From: a bacterium
Lineage (GTDB): Bacteria; Planctomycetota; J058; JAJDCP01
Assembly: GCA_030428695.1 (NCBI GenBank)
Contig: JAUIEM010000188.1
Span: 1-18,623, forward strand
Reading direction: 5' to 3'
Length of the DNA stretch: 18,623 bases
Shown here piece by piece: positions 6,620 to 15,155 of the stretch (position 1 is its first letter; every line of letters starts with the position of its first letter). The notes under the pieces were generated by a model. The model ran no database searches and was not told where the DNA came from. It saw only the letters and a list, made by a program, of their open reading frames with translations. The position numbers and the translations under genes were made by a program.

Positions 6620-7387
6620 TCAGAACATCGCGGCGATGCTGCCCACCATGCCGGAGATCGACTCGGCGAAGTCGGTCAGCCAGGCCGGCTCGGAGTTGCG
6701 CATCCGGTGGAACAGGATGATCAGCGGCGACATCGCGGCGATCGCGGAGAAGGTCAGCAGGGTGGTCCACAGCGCGTGGCCCTTCTGCTGCTCCATGCTC
6801 ATCGCGGCCATCCGCGCCGAGACGCTGACCTTCCGCGAGGAGGGCTTGCTCGGAGCGAGCTGGATCTCCGCCGACTCCTGGGAGTCTTCGACGTCGATCA
6901 CGTCGAAGGCGTCGTGCTCGGCCGAGCTCGCGCTGACCTCGACGAGCGCGGCGTCGGAGTCGGACTCGGCCAGGCCGAGGTCCTCTTCGATCCGCGGCAC
7001 CTCGACGGTCGGAATCGCCGCCTCGGGGTCGCTGTCGTGCGGACTGATGGCGAACTCTTCGGTCGTGTCGAAGACGATCTCGTCCGAGCCGGCGCCGGTC
7101 ATGATGTCGCCGACGTTGAGCACCGTGTCGGCGGTCGAGCTGTCGTCGAGGATCAGCTCGTCGCTCGACTCGGCGATGCCCATCTCCTGGTCGGAGTCGG
7201 TCAGGATGATCGTCGGCTCGGTCTCACGCCCGCGCTTCAGGTTCAGCACGTCATCGCGCTTGAACTTGATGCTGTTGCCCTCACGGAAGCTCGGAAGCTC
7301 GCCGTGCGACACCAGGCGGTTGATCTCTTCTTCGTCGACACCGAGCTCTTCGAGAACTTCCTCGAAGGTCATGTATTCGATCGCCAT
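6620..7387 (-). CDS. excisionase/MerR-type HTH protein with acidic linker and C-terminal membrane anchor
   Basis: A 255-residue protein with three parts. Residues 1-52 resemble the winged HTH of excisionase/MerR-like DNA-binding domains, with the pattern YMTFEEVLEELG followed by INRLVSHGELPSFREG and FKRDDV. Residues 55-180 are a very acidic, Ser/Asp/Glu-rich linker. Residues 205-227 form a transmembrane segment, with a second weaker hydrophobic stretch at the C-terminus. The HTH therefore faces the cytoplasm, tethered to the membrane. GAGGA lies 6 nt before the ATG. It is the second gene of a pair with the small membrane protein upstream (40-base gap) and ends at a strong UUCG terminator. Proteins of this build are, as far as I know, common in Planctomycetota and lack a known role. 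Whether the domain still binds DNA, or has become a protein-interaction module, is open. Confidence 0.85.
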   Translation of the reverse strand: MAIEYMTFEEVLEELGVDEEEINRLVSHGELPSFREGNSIKFKRDDVLNLKRGRETEPTIILTDSDQEMGIAESSDELILDDSSTADTVLNVGDIMTGAGSDEIVFDTTEEFAISPHDSDPEAAIPTVEVPRIEEDLGLAESDSDAALVEVSASSAEHDAFDVIDVEDSQESAEIQLAPSKPSSRKVSVSARMAAMSMEQQKGHALWTTLLTFSAIAAMSPLIILFHRMRNSEPAWLTDFAESISGMVGSIAAMF

Positions 7388-7427
7388 GGGCTGTCCTCAC
7401 TTCGCGTGCGTCAGACGCACAGTCCGA

Positions 7428-7769
7428 TCAATCGTCGAGCAGTTCCTGCACATCCTGGACGGTCGGATCCTGCTTGAAGCCGCGGGCATTGTAGAAGTCC
7501 AGGGTCAGGTCGTTCTCGATGTTCCGGGCGACGAGCAGCTTCATCGTGTTGCCCTTCACCTCGTACAGGCACATGTGCTTGTTCGAGTCGACGACCGCGA
7601 GCAGGTCGTAGTTGTTCTGCAGCAGGGAGACGACGGCCAGGCCGGCGTCGCCGCCACCCGAGCTGTCCGCGTGCACGGGCGCGGGGGGCGTGTTCAGGTT
7701 GAACGCGATCAGGCCGAGGAAGACGGCGATCACGCCGAGAAGGAACGAGCTGAGGTTGAAGTTCTTCAT
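7428..7769 (-). CDS. small N-terminally membrane-anchored protein of unknown function (113 aa)
   Basis: MKNFNLSSFLLGVIAVFLGL begins one transmembrane helix (about 7-25) that ends at a short Pro/Ala-rich linker and a Gly/Asp-rich spacer. A C-terminal domain of about 60 residues follows, with alternating hydrophobic residues (LLAVVDSNKHMCLYEV, MKLLVARNIENDL) typical of a small beta sheet. This part would lie outside the cytoplasmic membrane. The ATG at 7769 is preferred over one 15 codons upstream because AGGAG precedes it at 9 nt and the hydrophobic helix then starts at once. It is the first gene of a two-gene operon with the membrane-anchored HTH protein, so the two may act together, for example as an outside sensor and an inside effector. 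That is inference from position and topology only. Confidence 0.8.
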   Translation of the reverse strand: MKNFNLSSFLLGVIAVFLGLIAFNLNTPPAPVHADSSGGGDAGLAVVSLLQNNYDLLAVVDSNKHMCLYEVKGNTMKLLVARNIENDLTLDFYNARGFKQDPTVQDVQELLDD

Positions 7770-7914
7770 GTCGAAGGTCTCCTGGGTTGACGCGGAGTCG
7801 ACAACTCCGGACACGGAAAGCTACTGTGCTGCGACGCCACGAGATGCACCGCTATTCACGCACAAAGCCGCTCCCACATCAAGGTCGAGATCGACTCGGG
7901 CTTCTACCCGATAC

Positions 7915-7935
7915 GGAGCGGGATTGTCCCGCTCC
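7915..7935 (-). terminator. hairpin downstream of the M28 peptidase gene
   Basis: GGAGCGGGA and TCCCGCTCC pair over 9 bp with a 3-nt loop, 41 bases past the peptidase stop codon. No T-run follows, so it may be a weak terminator or a 3'-end stabiliser. A second small hairpin, TCGGG/CCCGA, lies next to it. The rest of the 206-base gap (7770-7975) shows nothing I can assign apart from a weak GTAGCTT -10-like box near 7820 for the operon that follows. Confidence 0.5.
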
Positions 7936-7975
7936 CTCGTCATCATTGCGTCATCCGCAGGAGATTCTTGCGAGC

Positions 7976-9463
7976 TCAGCGGTAGCTGCGCTCGCCGAGC
8001 CGCGCAGGCGCGTTGTCGAGGGTGCCGAGGCGGGTGACCACCCGGGTGGCGAGGCGTCCGACGCGGGCGATCTTCTCGGCGTTGATCTTCTCGACGTGGT
8101 CGCCGACGCCGTGGTAGTCGTCGTGGAACCCGGAGAAGAAGAAGACGAAGGGGATGTCGTTCTGGGCGAAGGGCATGTGGTCGCTGCCGCCGCTGAGCTC
8201 GGTCGGCATGCTCATGCGGAAGTTCTCGACGTTCTCGTTCTCGACCAGGGTGCGCATGAAGGGGCTGAGCGCGGCGCCGTAGACGTCGATCTCGTCGGTC
8301 GCGTTGCGGCCGACCATGTCGAGGTTGATCATCGCGACGGTCTTCGCGAGCGGGTACAGCGGCTCGCGCACGTACCAGCGGCTGCCCCACAGCCCCATCT
8401 CCTCGGCCGCGAAGGCGATGAACAGCACGCTGCGCCGCAGCGGACCGCGCGCGGCGAGCGCCTCGGCGATCTCGAGCATGCAGGCGGTGCCGGAGGCGTT
8501 GTCGTCGGCGCCGTTGTGGATCGTGTCCTCGCCGTCGCCGTAGTCGCCGACGTGGTCGTAGTGGCCGCCGACGACGATGATCTCGTCCGCGAGGTCGGTG
8601 CCGGGCAGGAAGCCGACGACGTTGCGCGTCCGCAGCGGCTTGTCGACGATGCCGCAACGCAGGGCCGCGGTCAGGCCTTCGATCGCCTGGCTGCAGGGGG
8701 CGCCCTCGGCGCTGATCTTGTCTTCGTGGGCGAACAGGTCGAAGCCGTGGGCGCTGGCGAGGCTACGGGCCGCCGAGCGGGACAGGTGCACGGCCGGGAA
8801 GCCGGCCTCGCGCTCGCGCGGGCCCTCGTAGAAGCCGCGGCCGCCGCCACCGCCGCCGACGAAGTTGTCGCCGCCCTCGTTGCGGGCGCCGGTGACGAGG
8901 ATGACGCCGGCCGCGCCGTGCTCGATCGCGTTGCTGATCTTGCGGTCGAAGGTCGCGTGCCGGCGTCCGGCGCGGCCCGCGAAGGCGCCGTCGAGCTCGG
9001 GGGTGTAGCGCAGGATCAGGACGATCTTGCCCTCGACGTCGAGGCCCTCGTAGTCATCGTAGCCTTCCTCCGGCGCCGTCACGCCGTAGCCGGCGAAGAC
9101 GACCGGCAGCGCCTCGGTGTCGGCGTTGCCGCAGCCGGGCAGCAGGGCCAGGGCCTCGCCATAGCCGAAGGACATCGTGCCGTTCCCCATCCCGAAGGAC
9201 ACCTGCGAGGCCGGGTCGGCGTCGGTGCCTTCGAGGGCGAAGTCCTGGAACCAGCTCCCGTTCGGGGCCTGCAGGCCGTAGCCCTCGAAGCGGGTCGCGA
9301 TGTACTGCGCGGCGATGCGCAGGTACTCGGTCCCGCTGTCGCGGCCCCGCAGCTCGTCGGCGGCGAGGAAGGCGACGTGGGTCCGCGCCTCCTGGGCGGT
9401 GATCGCCTCGTCGGCGCTCAATAGCGAGCAGGCCAGACCGAGGCCTAGAAGCAGTCTCTTCAT
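7976..9463 (-). CDS. exported M28-family zinc aminopeptidase with PA domain
   Basis: A 495-residue metallopeptidase predicted to remove N-terminal residues from peptides outside the cytoplasm. MKRLLLGLGLACSLL is a signal peptide (a GLAC sequence could even be a poor lipobox). Residues ~115-275 form a protease-associated insert that includes a glycine-rich loop. The dinuclear zinc site is complete: H301 in GGHYDHVG, D321 in GADDNASG, catalytic E354 and ligand E355 in AAEEMGLWGS, D382 in NLDMVGRN, and H451 in HDDYHGVGD. ATG 9463 is chosen because GGAG lies 8 nt upstream and the signal peptide begins there; in-frame sequence further upstream overlaps the kinase gene and is not credible. It follows the kinase gene by 67 bases in the same direction. 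A 12-bp palindrome in that gap may control it. Substrate is unknown. Confidence 0.94.
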   Translation of the reverse strand: MKRLLLGLGLACSLLSADEAITAQEARTHVAFLAADELRGRDSGTEYLRIAAQYIATRFEGYGLQAPNGSWFQDFALEGTDADPASQVSFGMGNGTMSFGYGEALALLPGCGNADTEALPVVFAGYGVTAPEEGYDDYEGLDVEGKIVLILRYTPELDGAFAGRAGRRHATFDRKISNAIEHGAAGVILVTGARNEGGDNFVGGGGGGRGFYEGPREREAGFPAVHLSRSAARSLASAHGFDLFAHEDKISAEGAPCSQAIEGLTAALRCGIVDKPLRTRNVVGFLPGTDLADEIIVVGGHYDHVGDYGDGEDTIHNGADDNASGTACMLEIAEALAARGPLRRSVLFIAFAAEEMGLWGSRWYVREPLYPLAKTVAMINLDMVGRNATDEIDVYGAALSPFMRTLVENENVENFRMSMPTELSGGSDHMPFAQNDIPFVFFFSGFHDDYHGVGDHVEKINAEKIARVGRLATRVVTRLGTLDNAPARLGERSYR

Positions 9464-9481
9464 GGCATCTCCATAGGGGTG

Positions 9482-9493
9482 ACAGGATCCTGT
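9482..9493. promoter_or_regulatory. 12-bp perfect palindrome upstream of the M28 gene
   Basis: ACAGGATCCTGT equals its own reverse complement and lies about 19 bases before the peptidase start, where an operator overlapping the transcription start would sit. No second copy was seen in the window, so a binding role is a guess. Confidence 0.25.
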
Positions 9494-9530
9494 GCTCCTC
9501 TCTACGAAGATGCGTCGCGCCGCGTTGGGC

Positions 9531-12500
9531 TCAGTCCGGAAACAGCCTCCGGATGCGCCCCCCGTGGGGACCGTCCTCGAGCGCCCGCCAGGTAGGATCG
9601 CCCGGCACGAAGTCCTCCCGCGTCGCTCCGAGCTCGAGCGCCCGCTGCACGTGCCGGGCGATCCGCTCGGCGAGGGCCCCGGGCGACGGCAGCCCCCCCT
9701 GCTCGCCATGGCGGGTGTAGACGGCGGCCAGGCCGCGCGCGACCGTCGCGTGACCGCTCTTCCACGTCACCAGCTCGCTCGCGAGGTCGAGGTCGCGCCA
9801 GGCCCAGTACACCTCCCCGTAGAACTGCAGGAAGACCGACGCCCGCAACAAGAGCGCCGGGGACGAGGTCGGGTCGATCTCGAGCAGCCGGTCGAGGTCG
9901 GCGAGCGCCCCTTCGGGCTGGTCGAGGGCGAGCCGCACCTCGCCGCGCAGGAGCAGCGCCCGAGGGTGGTCCCGCGCCAGGGCCAGGGCGGTGCCGGCGG
10001 CCTGCAGCGCGGCCTCGGGGAGCTGATTTTCCCACAGCACCAGGCCGCGCCCGAAGTGCGCGTCGGCGAGCATGCGGTCGGCACTGAGCGCGGCCTCGAA
10101 GTGCTCGTAGGCGGCCGCGTTGTCGCCGAGGCGGAAGGCCTGGTGGCCGAGGAAGGTGTGGGCGAGCGCGAACGAGGGGTCGAGCTCGAGGGCGGCCTCG
10201 GCCTCGCGTGTCGCCCCGGCCTCATCGGCGAGCCGGACCAGCGCGCGGGCCCGCAGGAGCCGCACCCGCGCCTCAGCGGTCTCGACCAGCAGGCTGTCGC
10301 AGAGCTGCAGCGCCGCTTCCGGCCGGTCCTCCGCGAGCAGCAGGTCGACGTCGAGCCGCCGCAGCTCCCGCGTCTCGCCGACCAGCTCCGTCCCGCGCCG
10401 CCAGGCGACGCGCGCCTTGACGACCTCGCGGGCCAGCAGCAGCTGGTGGCTGAGCCGCACCCAGTGGGCGACCTGGTTCCCGTCGACCAGGGCGATCCAG
10501 TACAGCTCGCGCAACGCCTCGGAGCTCTGTCCGCGCCGGTTGAACAGGACCGAGCGCAGCAGGTAGGCATCGCTGAGGAAGGGATCGATGCGGTGGGCCT
10601 GCGCGAGGTCGGTCAGGGCCTCGCGGCTGCGCTGGCCGTCGAGGTGCAGCGCGGCGCGACGCATGTACGCGATCAGGTCCTGCGGGTCGAGGAGCAGCGC
10701 GCGGTCGTAGGCCGCGATCGCCTCGTTCGGCCGGCCGAGCGCGACCAGGGCGTCGCCGCGCGCGGTGTGCAGAAGTCCGACCTCCGGGAAACGCTCGAGC
10801 GCGTCCTCGGCGGCGGTCAGCGCGGCGTCGTAGCGCTCCTGGGCGTGCAGGCAGGCCGTGAGCAGCTGGTACAGGTCGGGATCCTCCGGAGCGAGGACGA
10901 GGGCCCGCAGCACGTCGGCTTCCGCAAGCTCCGGCTCCTGCTGCACCAGCTGCACGATCGCGCGCGTCGCGAGCTCTTCCCAGGCGCTCTCGTCCCAGGC
11001 CATCGTCGCGACCGGGAGCCGCGGGAGCAGCGGCATCACCGCCTGCCAGATCGAGCTCTGCGGTCCGAAGCGCACGAGCACGTGGTCGACCAGGGCGCGC
11101 AGCGCCGCCGGCGAGCGCAGGCTGCACAGGGCGTCCGCGCAGGCGAGCAGCAGCCGCCGGTCGCTGGTCGCGGCGAGGAAGTCCCGCAGCGGCCCGACGG
11201 TGTGCTCCGGCAGGCGCAGGATGCCGAGGGCGCGCAACAGCACCCGCAGCTCTCGCCGCTCGCCGGTCGAGAACTGCGCGTCCGGGACGGCCGCCCGCGC
11301 GGTGTAGGGAGCGAGCCGCGCGGCGAGGAAGGCGGCGAAGTCCTCGCTGCGCTGGCTGCCGAGCCAGCTCGCGTAGAAGTCGTCGCGCTCGCGGCTCAGG
11401 CGGTTCGCCCAGCCCTGGCGCGCCTCCCGCAGCTCGTCGAGGATCGCCGCCGCCGCCGTCGTCCGCGCCGCGAGGTGCGCCCGGCGCGCCGTCCGCACCT
11501 GCTCGCGCCACTCCTCGCGGCGCTCGCGCTGCGAGGTGCCGGCGGCGATCGCCTCGGCGAGCTCGAAGGAGCCGAGGGCGAGGGCGAGCCGCAGGGCGAG
11601 CTGCCGGTGCCGGTGCAGCGCCTGCAGACGCTCCGCGAGCTCGGTCTCGGCGACGAGGGGTGCGCCGCTGCCGCGCAGGTCGCGGGCGGCGAGCTCGTAC
11701 CAGTCCTCTTCGGCCGCCGCCTGGGCGAGCAGGGCGTGGATCGAGCGCAGGTGCGCCTGCCGCTGCTCGTCGCCGATCCGGCTGTCGAGCCCGACCCCGT
11801 GGGCGCGCAGCGCCTCTACGTCCGCCTCGAGCATGCGCACGTCCAGGCCGACCCGGGCGTCGTCCACCGCCGCCTGCAGGGCGGCGAGCTCGCTGCGCCG
11901 CAGCTTCCGCTCCTCGTGCACCGCGGCGGAGCGCGTCAGCCATACGAAGCCGAGGGAGCACAGCGCGAGCAGCACCGCGAAACCCGCCCCGAGCTGCAGC
12001 CGCAGGCGCGCGCGGCGCCGTCGGGCCCGCGCGCCCGCCAGCTCTTCGCCGAGACGCGCGCAAGCGGCTTCCGCCCCGATCGCCTCGAGGGCCCGCAGCT
12101 GCTCGTCGGCGAGGGAGAAGTCCCGGCGCGCGATCGCCGTCTCCGCGAACAGCGCCCGCGCCGCCCGCTCGCCGGCGAGGGCGCGCGGGTTCGCTTCCCA
12201 CAGCCGCCGCGCCTGCGAGAAGCCGGCGACGACCTCGGCGAAGGCGCGGTACAGCCCGGGATCCTTGCCCTCGGCGAGCACCCGCGCGCGGACGGCTTCC
12301 AGCTCGACGCCGGTCGCCTCGGCCAGGGCGAGGCTCTCCCGGTGGCGCAGGTGGTCGCGGATCGCCGCGGCGAAGCCCGCGACCTCCTGGAAACGCGCGC
12401 CCTGCTCGCGGGCCAGGGCCTTCTCGCAGGCCGCGACCAGGGCCCCGGGGAGCCCTTCGTCGAAGGCGGGCAGCTCCCCGGAGATGGCGTGGGCGAGGGC

Positions 12501-13277
12501 CTCGTAGAAGCGCTTGCCAGCATGCGGCGGGCGACCGGTCAGCAGCTTGCAGAGGATGCCGCCGAGCAGGTACACGTCGGTCGTCGGACCGAGCAGCTCC
12601 CCTTCGCCGAGGGCGAGCTCGGGAGCGATGTAGGCCGGCGTCCCGCAGCCGTCGACGATGCTCGAGCGGTGGCGGATGCCGAGGGAGGCGTGGTCGCGGA
12701 AGCTGACCGCCAGCCCCCAGTCGACCAGCACGACCTCGCCGAAGGCGCCGACCAGCACGTTGCTCGGCTTGAGGTCGTTGTGGGCGATGCCGCGGCTGTG
12801 GGCGAAGCCGACCGCGTTGCAGAGCTGGAGCAGGATCTCGAGGTGGAAGTCGAGATCGCCGGCCTCCGGGTCGTCGAGCAGCTCCTCCCAGGTGCGGCCC
12901 TCGACCAGCTTCATCGCGAGGAAGACCTCGCCGTCGTCGTTCTGGCCGAGGTCGTGCACCGGCACGATGTTCGGGTGCTCGAGGTAGCCGGTGACGCGCG
13001 CCTCGGCGAGGAAGTTGCGCCGGGCGCCCGGGTCCCGGGCGGTCAGCGTCTTGACCGCGACGTCGCGGCGCAGGCTCTCCTGCCGGGCCCGGACCACCAC
13101 CCCCATGCCGCCCTGGCCGATCGCCTGGGAGGGGGTGAAGCGCGCGGTCTCCAGCAGCTCCTCGGGGCCCCCGTCCGCGCCGTCGGCGCGGTAGGTGACG
13201 AGGGTGGGCAGGTCGTCCAGCCGCACATCCGCGGGGACGGTCCGCTCCCACACGCTCTCGAGCTCTTCGCGTTCCAT
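9531..13277 (-). CDS. membrane Ser/Thr protein kinase with long TPR-rich C-terminus
   Basis: A 1248-residue Hanks-type kinase. After a 45-residue acidic lead come the Gly loop IGQGGMGVV (~53-61), K76 in AVKTL, E92 of helix C, the catalytic loop H166-N167-D168-L-K-P-S-N173, and D186-W187-G188 in place of DFG. CGTPAYIAPE is the P+1/APE block, and the domain ends near 312. The HND loop lacks the arginine of HRD, so it is not an RD kinase and may not need activation-loop phosphorylation. A transmembrane helix lies at ~426-447. Beyond it are ~340 residues of helical, alanine-rich sequence and at least eight TPR-like units (~790-1190), placed outside the membrane if the kinase is inside. ATG 13277 follows GGAGGA by 4 nt; an ATG eight codons upstream overlaps the likely promoter. 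The gene is divergent from the pair at 13383. Substrates are unknown. Confidence 0.95.
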   Translation of the reverse strand: MEREELESVWERTVPADVRLDDLPTLVTYRADGADGGPEELLETARFTPSQAIGQGGMGVVVRARQESLRRDVAVKTLTARDPGARRNFLAEARVTGYLEHPNIVPVHDLGQNDDGEVFLAMKLVEGRTWEELLDDPEAGDLDFHLEILLQLCNAVGFAHSRGIAHNDLKPSNVLVGAFGEVVLVDWGLAVSFRDHASLGIRHRSSIVDGCGTPAYIAPELALGEGELLGPTTDVYLLGGILCKLLTGRPPHAGKRFYEALAHAISGELPAFDEGLPGALVAACEKALAREQGARFQEVAGFAAAIRDHLRHRESLALAEATGVELEAVRARVLAEGKDPGLYRAFAEVVAGFSQARRLWEANPRALAGERAARALFAETAIARRDFSLADEQLRALEAIGAEAACARLGEELAGARARRRRARLRLQLGAGFAVLLALCSLGFVWLTRSAAVHEERKLRRSELAALQAAVDDARVGLDVRMLEADVEALRAHGVGLDSRIGDEQRQAHLRSIHALLAQAAAEEDWYELAARDLRGSGAPLVAETELAERLQALHRHRQLALRLALALGSFELAEAIAAGTSQRERREEWREQVRTARRAHLAARTTAAAAILDELREARQGWANRLSRERDDFYASWLGSQRSEDFAAFLAARLAPYTARAAVPDAQFSTGERRELRVLLRALGILRLPEHTVGPLRDFLAATSDRRLLLACADALCSLRSPAALRALVDHVLVRFGPQSSIWQAVMPLLPRLPVATMAWDESAWEELATRAIVQLVQQEPELAEADVLRALVLAPEDPDLYQLLTACLHAQERYDAALTAAEDALERFPEVGLLHTARGDALVALGRPNEAIAAYDRALLLDPQDLIAYMRRAALHLDGQRSREALTDLAQAHRIDPFLSDAYLLRSVLFNRRGQSSEALRELYWIALVDGNQVAHWVRLSHQLLLAREVVKARVAWRRGTELVGETRELRRLDVDLLLAEDRPEAALQLCDSLLVETAEARVRLLRARALVRLADEAGATREAEAALELDPSFALAHTFLGHQAFRLGDNAAAYEHFEAALSADRMLADAHFGRGLVLWENQLPEAALQAAGTALALARDHPRALLLRGEVRLALDQPEGALADLDRLLEIDPTSSPALLLRASVFLQFYGEVYWAWRDLDLASELVTWKSGHATVARGLAAVYTRHGEQGGLPSPGALAERIARHVQRALELGATREDFVPGDPTWRALEDGPHGGRIRRLFPD

Positions 13278-13296
13278 CACATCCTCCGGAGGTCCC

Positions 13297-13302
13297 ATCA
13301 TA
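13297..13302 (-). promoter_or_regulatory. -10-like box of the kinase gene
   Basis: On the minus strand TATGAT (5 of 6 matches to TATAAT) precedes GGGACC, exactly 19 nt before the ATG at 13277. The same TATGATGG string stands exactly 19 nt before the ATG of the gene starting at 16651. No convincing -35 box is seen. Confidence 0.4.
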
Positions 13303-13344
13303 CATGGTGCCCCCGCCGCGCCTCGAGCGAGGTGGTGCGCGCGC

Positions 13345-13353
13345 TGTTATCAT
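13345..13353 (+). promoter_or_regulatory. extended -10 box of the HEAT-repeat gene pair
   Basis: TGTTATCAT fits TGn followed by TATCAT (5 of 6). Transcription would begin near 13360, so the in-frame ATG at 13365 would have almost no leader, while ATG 13383 would have GGAGAG at proper spacing. This favours the later start. It lies about 45 bases from the kinase -10 box, facing the other way. Confidence 0.4.
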
Positions 13354-13382
13354 GCCGGAGAACCATGGATGGAGAGCATGGG

Positions 13383-14213
13383 ATGGCCGCCCCGGACAGC
13401 CGATCTCCCCTCGTCGCCGCCCTGTTCGAGGCGGTCCGCGCCCTCGGCGAGGGGCCGGAGGAGCTCTGGACGCTCGCCCCCGCCTTCGCCCGCTTCGTCG
13501 CCGCCGACCCGCTCGTCCCGCTGCTCGCGACCAAGCTGGGCCGGCTGCTGACCCGGCCGGGCGACACCCTCAACCTGCAGCCCGGCCTGAGCTGGCGCGT
13601 CGGCGGCCTGCCCGCCGCGAGCCTGTTCCTGCGGGTGCTGCTGCCGGCGGACTACGACCCCGAGGACGCCCCCGCCCACCGCCTCTGGGCGAGCGCTGAC
13701 GGCGCCCCGCTGAAGCTGCGCCGGCACGCGGTCGAGGGCCTGGCCGACCCGGACGTGCTCGACCCCGCGCTCCACCTCGGGCCGGCCCGGGAAGAGCTGC
13801 TGCCGGCCGGCGAGACCGCCCGGCTGCCCGCCCGCACGGAGGTCGTCATCCCCGACGTCGAGCGGGTGCGCCTGGTCTGGGAGCTGTGCGCCGCGCCGCT
13901 CTACGGCCAGCGCTGGATCTACGACCCGGAGACGCTCCGACCGCGCTTCGCGATGACCGCCTCCCGGGCGCTGACCCAGCTCGACTACGCCCTCGCGGTG
14001 CTGCGCGACACAGGCGACGCCCGGGCGCTGCCGGTGCTCGCGGAGTACGCCCGCGCCCACCCCGCGCACTTCATCCGCTACCGGGCCTGCGAGGCGGCCT
14101 GCGCGGTGGCTCCCGCGCGGGCCGGGGAGCTGCTGCGCGCGCTGGCGGACGATCCGCATCCCGACCTGCGCGCTGTCGCGCAGACCGCCCTGGAGGCCGA
14201 TGATGGGCGTTGA
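13383..14213 (+). CDS. protein of unknown function with HEAT-like C-terminus (276 aa)
   Basis: I do not recognise the N-terminal ~190 residues. They are Pro/Leu-rich, with strand-like stretches around LNLQPGLSWRVGGLPAASLF and a conserved-looking LVWELCAAPLYGQRWIYDP block. From about residue 205 the sequence turns into short helical pairs (ALPVLAEYARAHPAHFIRYRACEAACAV, then LLRALADDPHPDLRAVAQTAL), typical of HEAT or PBS-lyase-type repeats used for protein docking. There is no signal peptide. ATG 13383 has GGAGAG 6 nt upstream; ATG 13365 is the alternative and would add six residues. The last codons overlap the start of the next gene, which also ends in HEAT-like helices, so the two are surely translated together and probably work as partners. 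Confidence 0.8.
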   Translation: MAAPDSRSPLVAALFEAVRALGEGPEELWTLAPAFARFVAADPLVPLLATKLGRLLTRPGDTLNLQPGLSWRVGGLPAASLFLRVLLPADYDPEDAPAHRLWASADGAPLKLRRHAVEGLADPDVLDPALHLGPAREELLPAGETARLPARTEVVIPDVERVRLVWELCAAPLYGQRWIYDPETLRPRFAMTASRALTQLDYALAVLRDTGDARALPVLAEYARAHPAHFIRYRACEAACAVAPARAGELLRALADDPHPDLRAVAQTALEADDGR

Positions 14214-15108
14214 GATTCCGCTTGCAGGGCCGTTCGAGCCGCTCGGCCTCGAGGAGCTGGTCGCCTGGGTGGAGGACGAGCTCGACCTCGACGACCGCGC
14301 AGCCCTGGCGAGCGCGGCCCTGCCCCTGCGGCGCCTGGCGGAGAACCGCGACCTGCTGGTCGACGCCCTGGTCGCCCGGCTGCGCGCCTGGCGCGACGAC
14401 GACAAGCGCAACGCCTTCGACCAGGAGAGCCTGGTGCTGCACCACGGCGGCCGCTTCGCGGTGCGGGCGAACGTGTGGCGGCCGCCGGAGGTCGACCCGG
14501 GGCTGGAGGCGAGCCAGAAGCGCCAGGCGCCGTACGGCCACTTCCACAACCACAACTTCCCCTTCCTGACCGTCGGCTACCTCGGGGCGGGCTACCGGAC
14601 GCTCTTGTACCGCTGCGATCCCGCGCAGGTGGTCGGCTACGTCGGCGAGCCGGTCGACCTGACCTTCGTCGGGGAGACCAGCCTGCCGCGGGGCAAGGTG
14701 ATGCACTACCGCGCCTACGAGGACATCCACCAGCAGTTCCAGCCGGACGAGCTGTCGATCTCCCTCAACCTCGTCGTGCTGTCGCCGGTCGACCCCCTGC
14801 GCAACCAGCTGCACTTCGACGTCGAGGCCGGCCGGGTGCTCGCCCTCGACGGCCGGGGGCAGGCCAACCGCATGTTCCTCCGGCTGCTGTTCGAGGTGCT
14901 CGACAGCGCGCGCCTGGCGGAGCCGCTGGAAGCCCTCGCCGCGCGGCACCCGGCGCCGGAGATGCGGGACTTCGCCTGGGAGGCGCTGGCGCGGCTTCCC
15001 GATGTCTCCGCGGAGGAAGTGTGGACGCGGGCGCTGCAGGATCCCGCCCCGCGGGTCCGGACGATCGCGCGCATGGCGCTCGAGGGAGAGCTGCCCCCGC
15101 GGCGTTGA
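14203..15108 (+). CDS. cupin-like His-rich domain with HEAT-like C-terminus, unknown function (301 aa)
   Basis: The middle of this protein carries a histidine cluster, YGHFHNHNFPFLTVGYLG (about residues 106-123). It is followed by beta-rich sequence with GEPVDLTFVGE, LPRGKVMHYRAYEDIHQQF and the strand LSISLNLVVLSP. HxHxH followed by glycine-rich strands and a distant histidine resembles the metal site of cupin-fold proteins, but I cannot name a family. The last ~55 residues are HEAT-like helical pairs (APEMRDFAWEALARL, PAPRVRTIARMAL). ATG 14203 is 6 nt after GGAGG; ATG 14200, one codon earlier, is the alternative. The start overlaps the end of the upstream gene by 11 bases, so translation is coupled. 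A metal-dependent oxygenase or binding function is possible; none is shown. Confidence 0.8.
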   Translation: MGVEIPLAGPFEPLGLEELVAWVEDELDLDDRAALASAALPLRRLAENRDLLVDALVARLRAWRDDDKRNAFDQESLVLHHGGRFAVRANVWRPPEVDPGLEASQKRQAPYGHFHNHNFPFLTVGYLGAGYRTLLYRCDPAQVVGYVGEPVDLTFVGETSLPRGKVMHYRAYEDIHQQFQPDELSISLNLVVLSPVDPLRNQLHFDVEAGRVLALDGRGQANRMFLRLLFEVLDSARLAEPLEALAARHPAPEMRDFAWEALARLPDVSAEEVWTRALQDPAPRVRTIARMALEGELPPRR

Positions 15109-15155
15109 GGGGCCCAGATGTTGACAGGCGTCACGCTTCCCCGAGACCGCGGACC

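Noticed and set aside
9492..13382. Very long plus-strand open frame opposite the kinase gene
   Set aside because: It is an antisense shadow of the GC-rich kinase gene; its composition is low-complexity Arg/Gly/Ala, with no domain. Only its last part from 13383 is a real gene.
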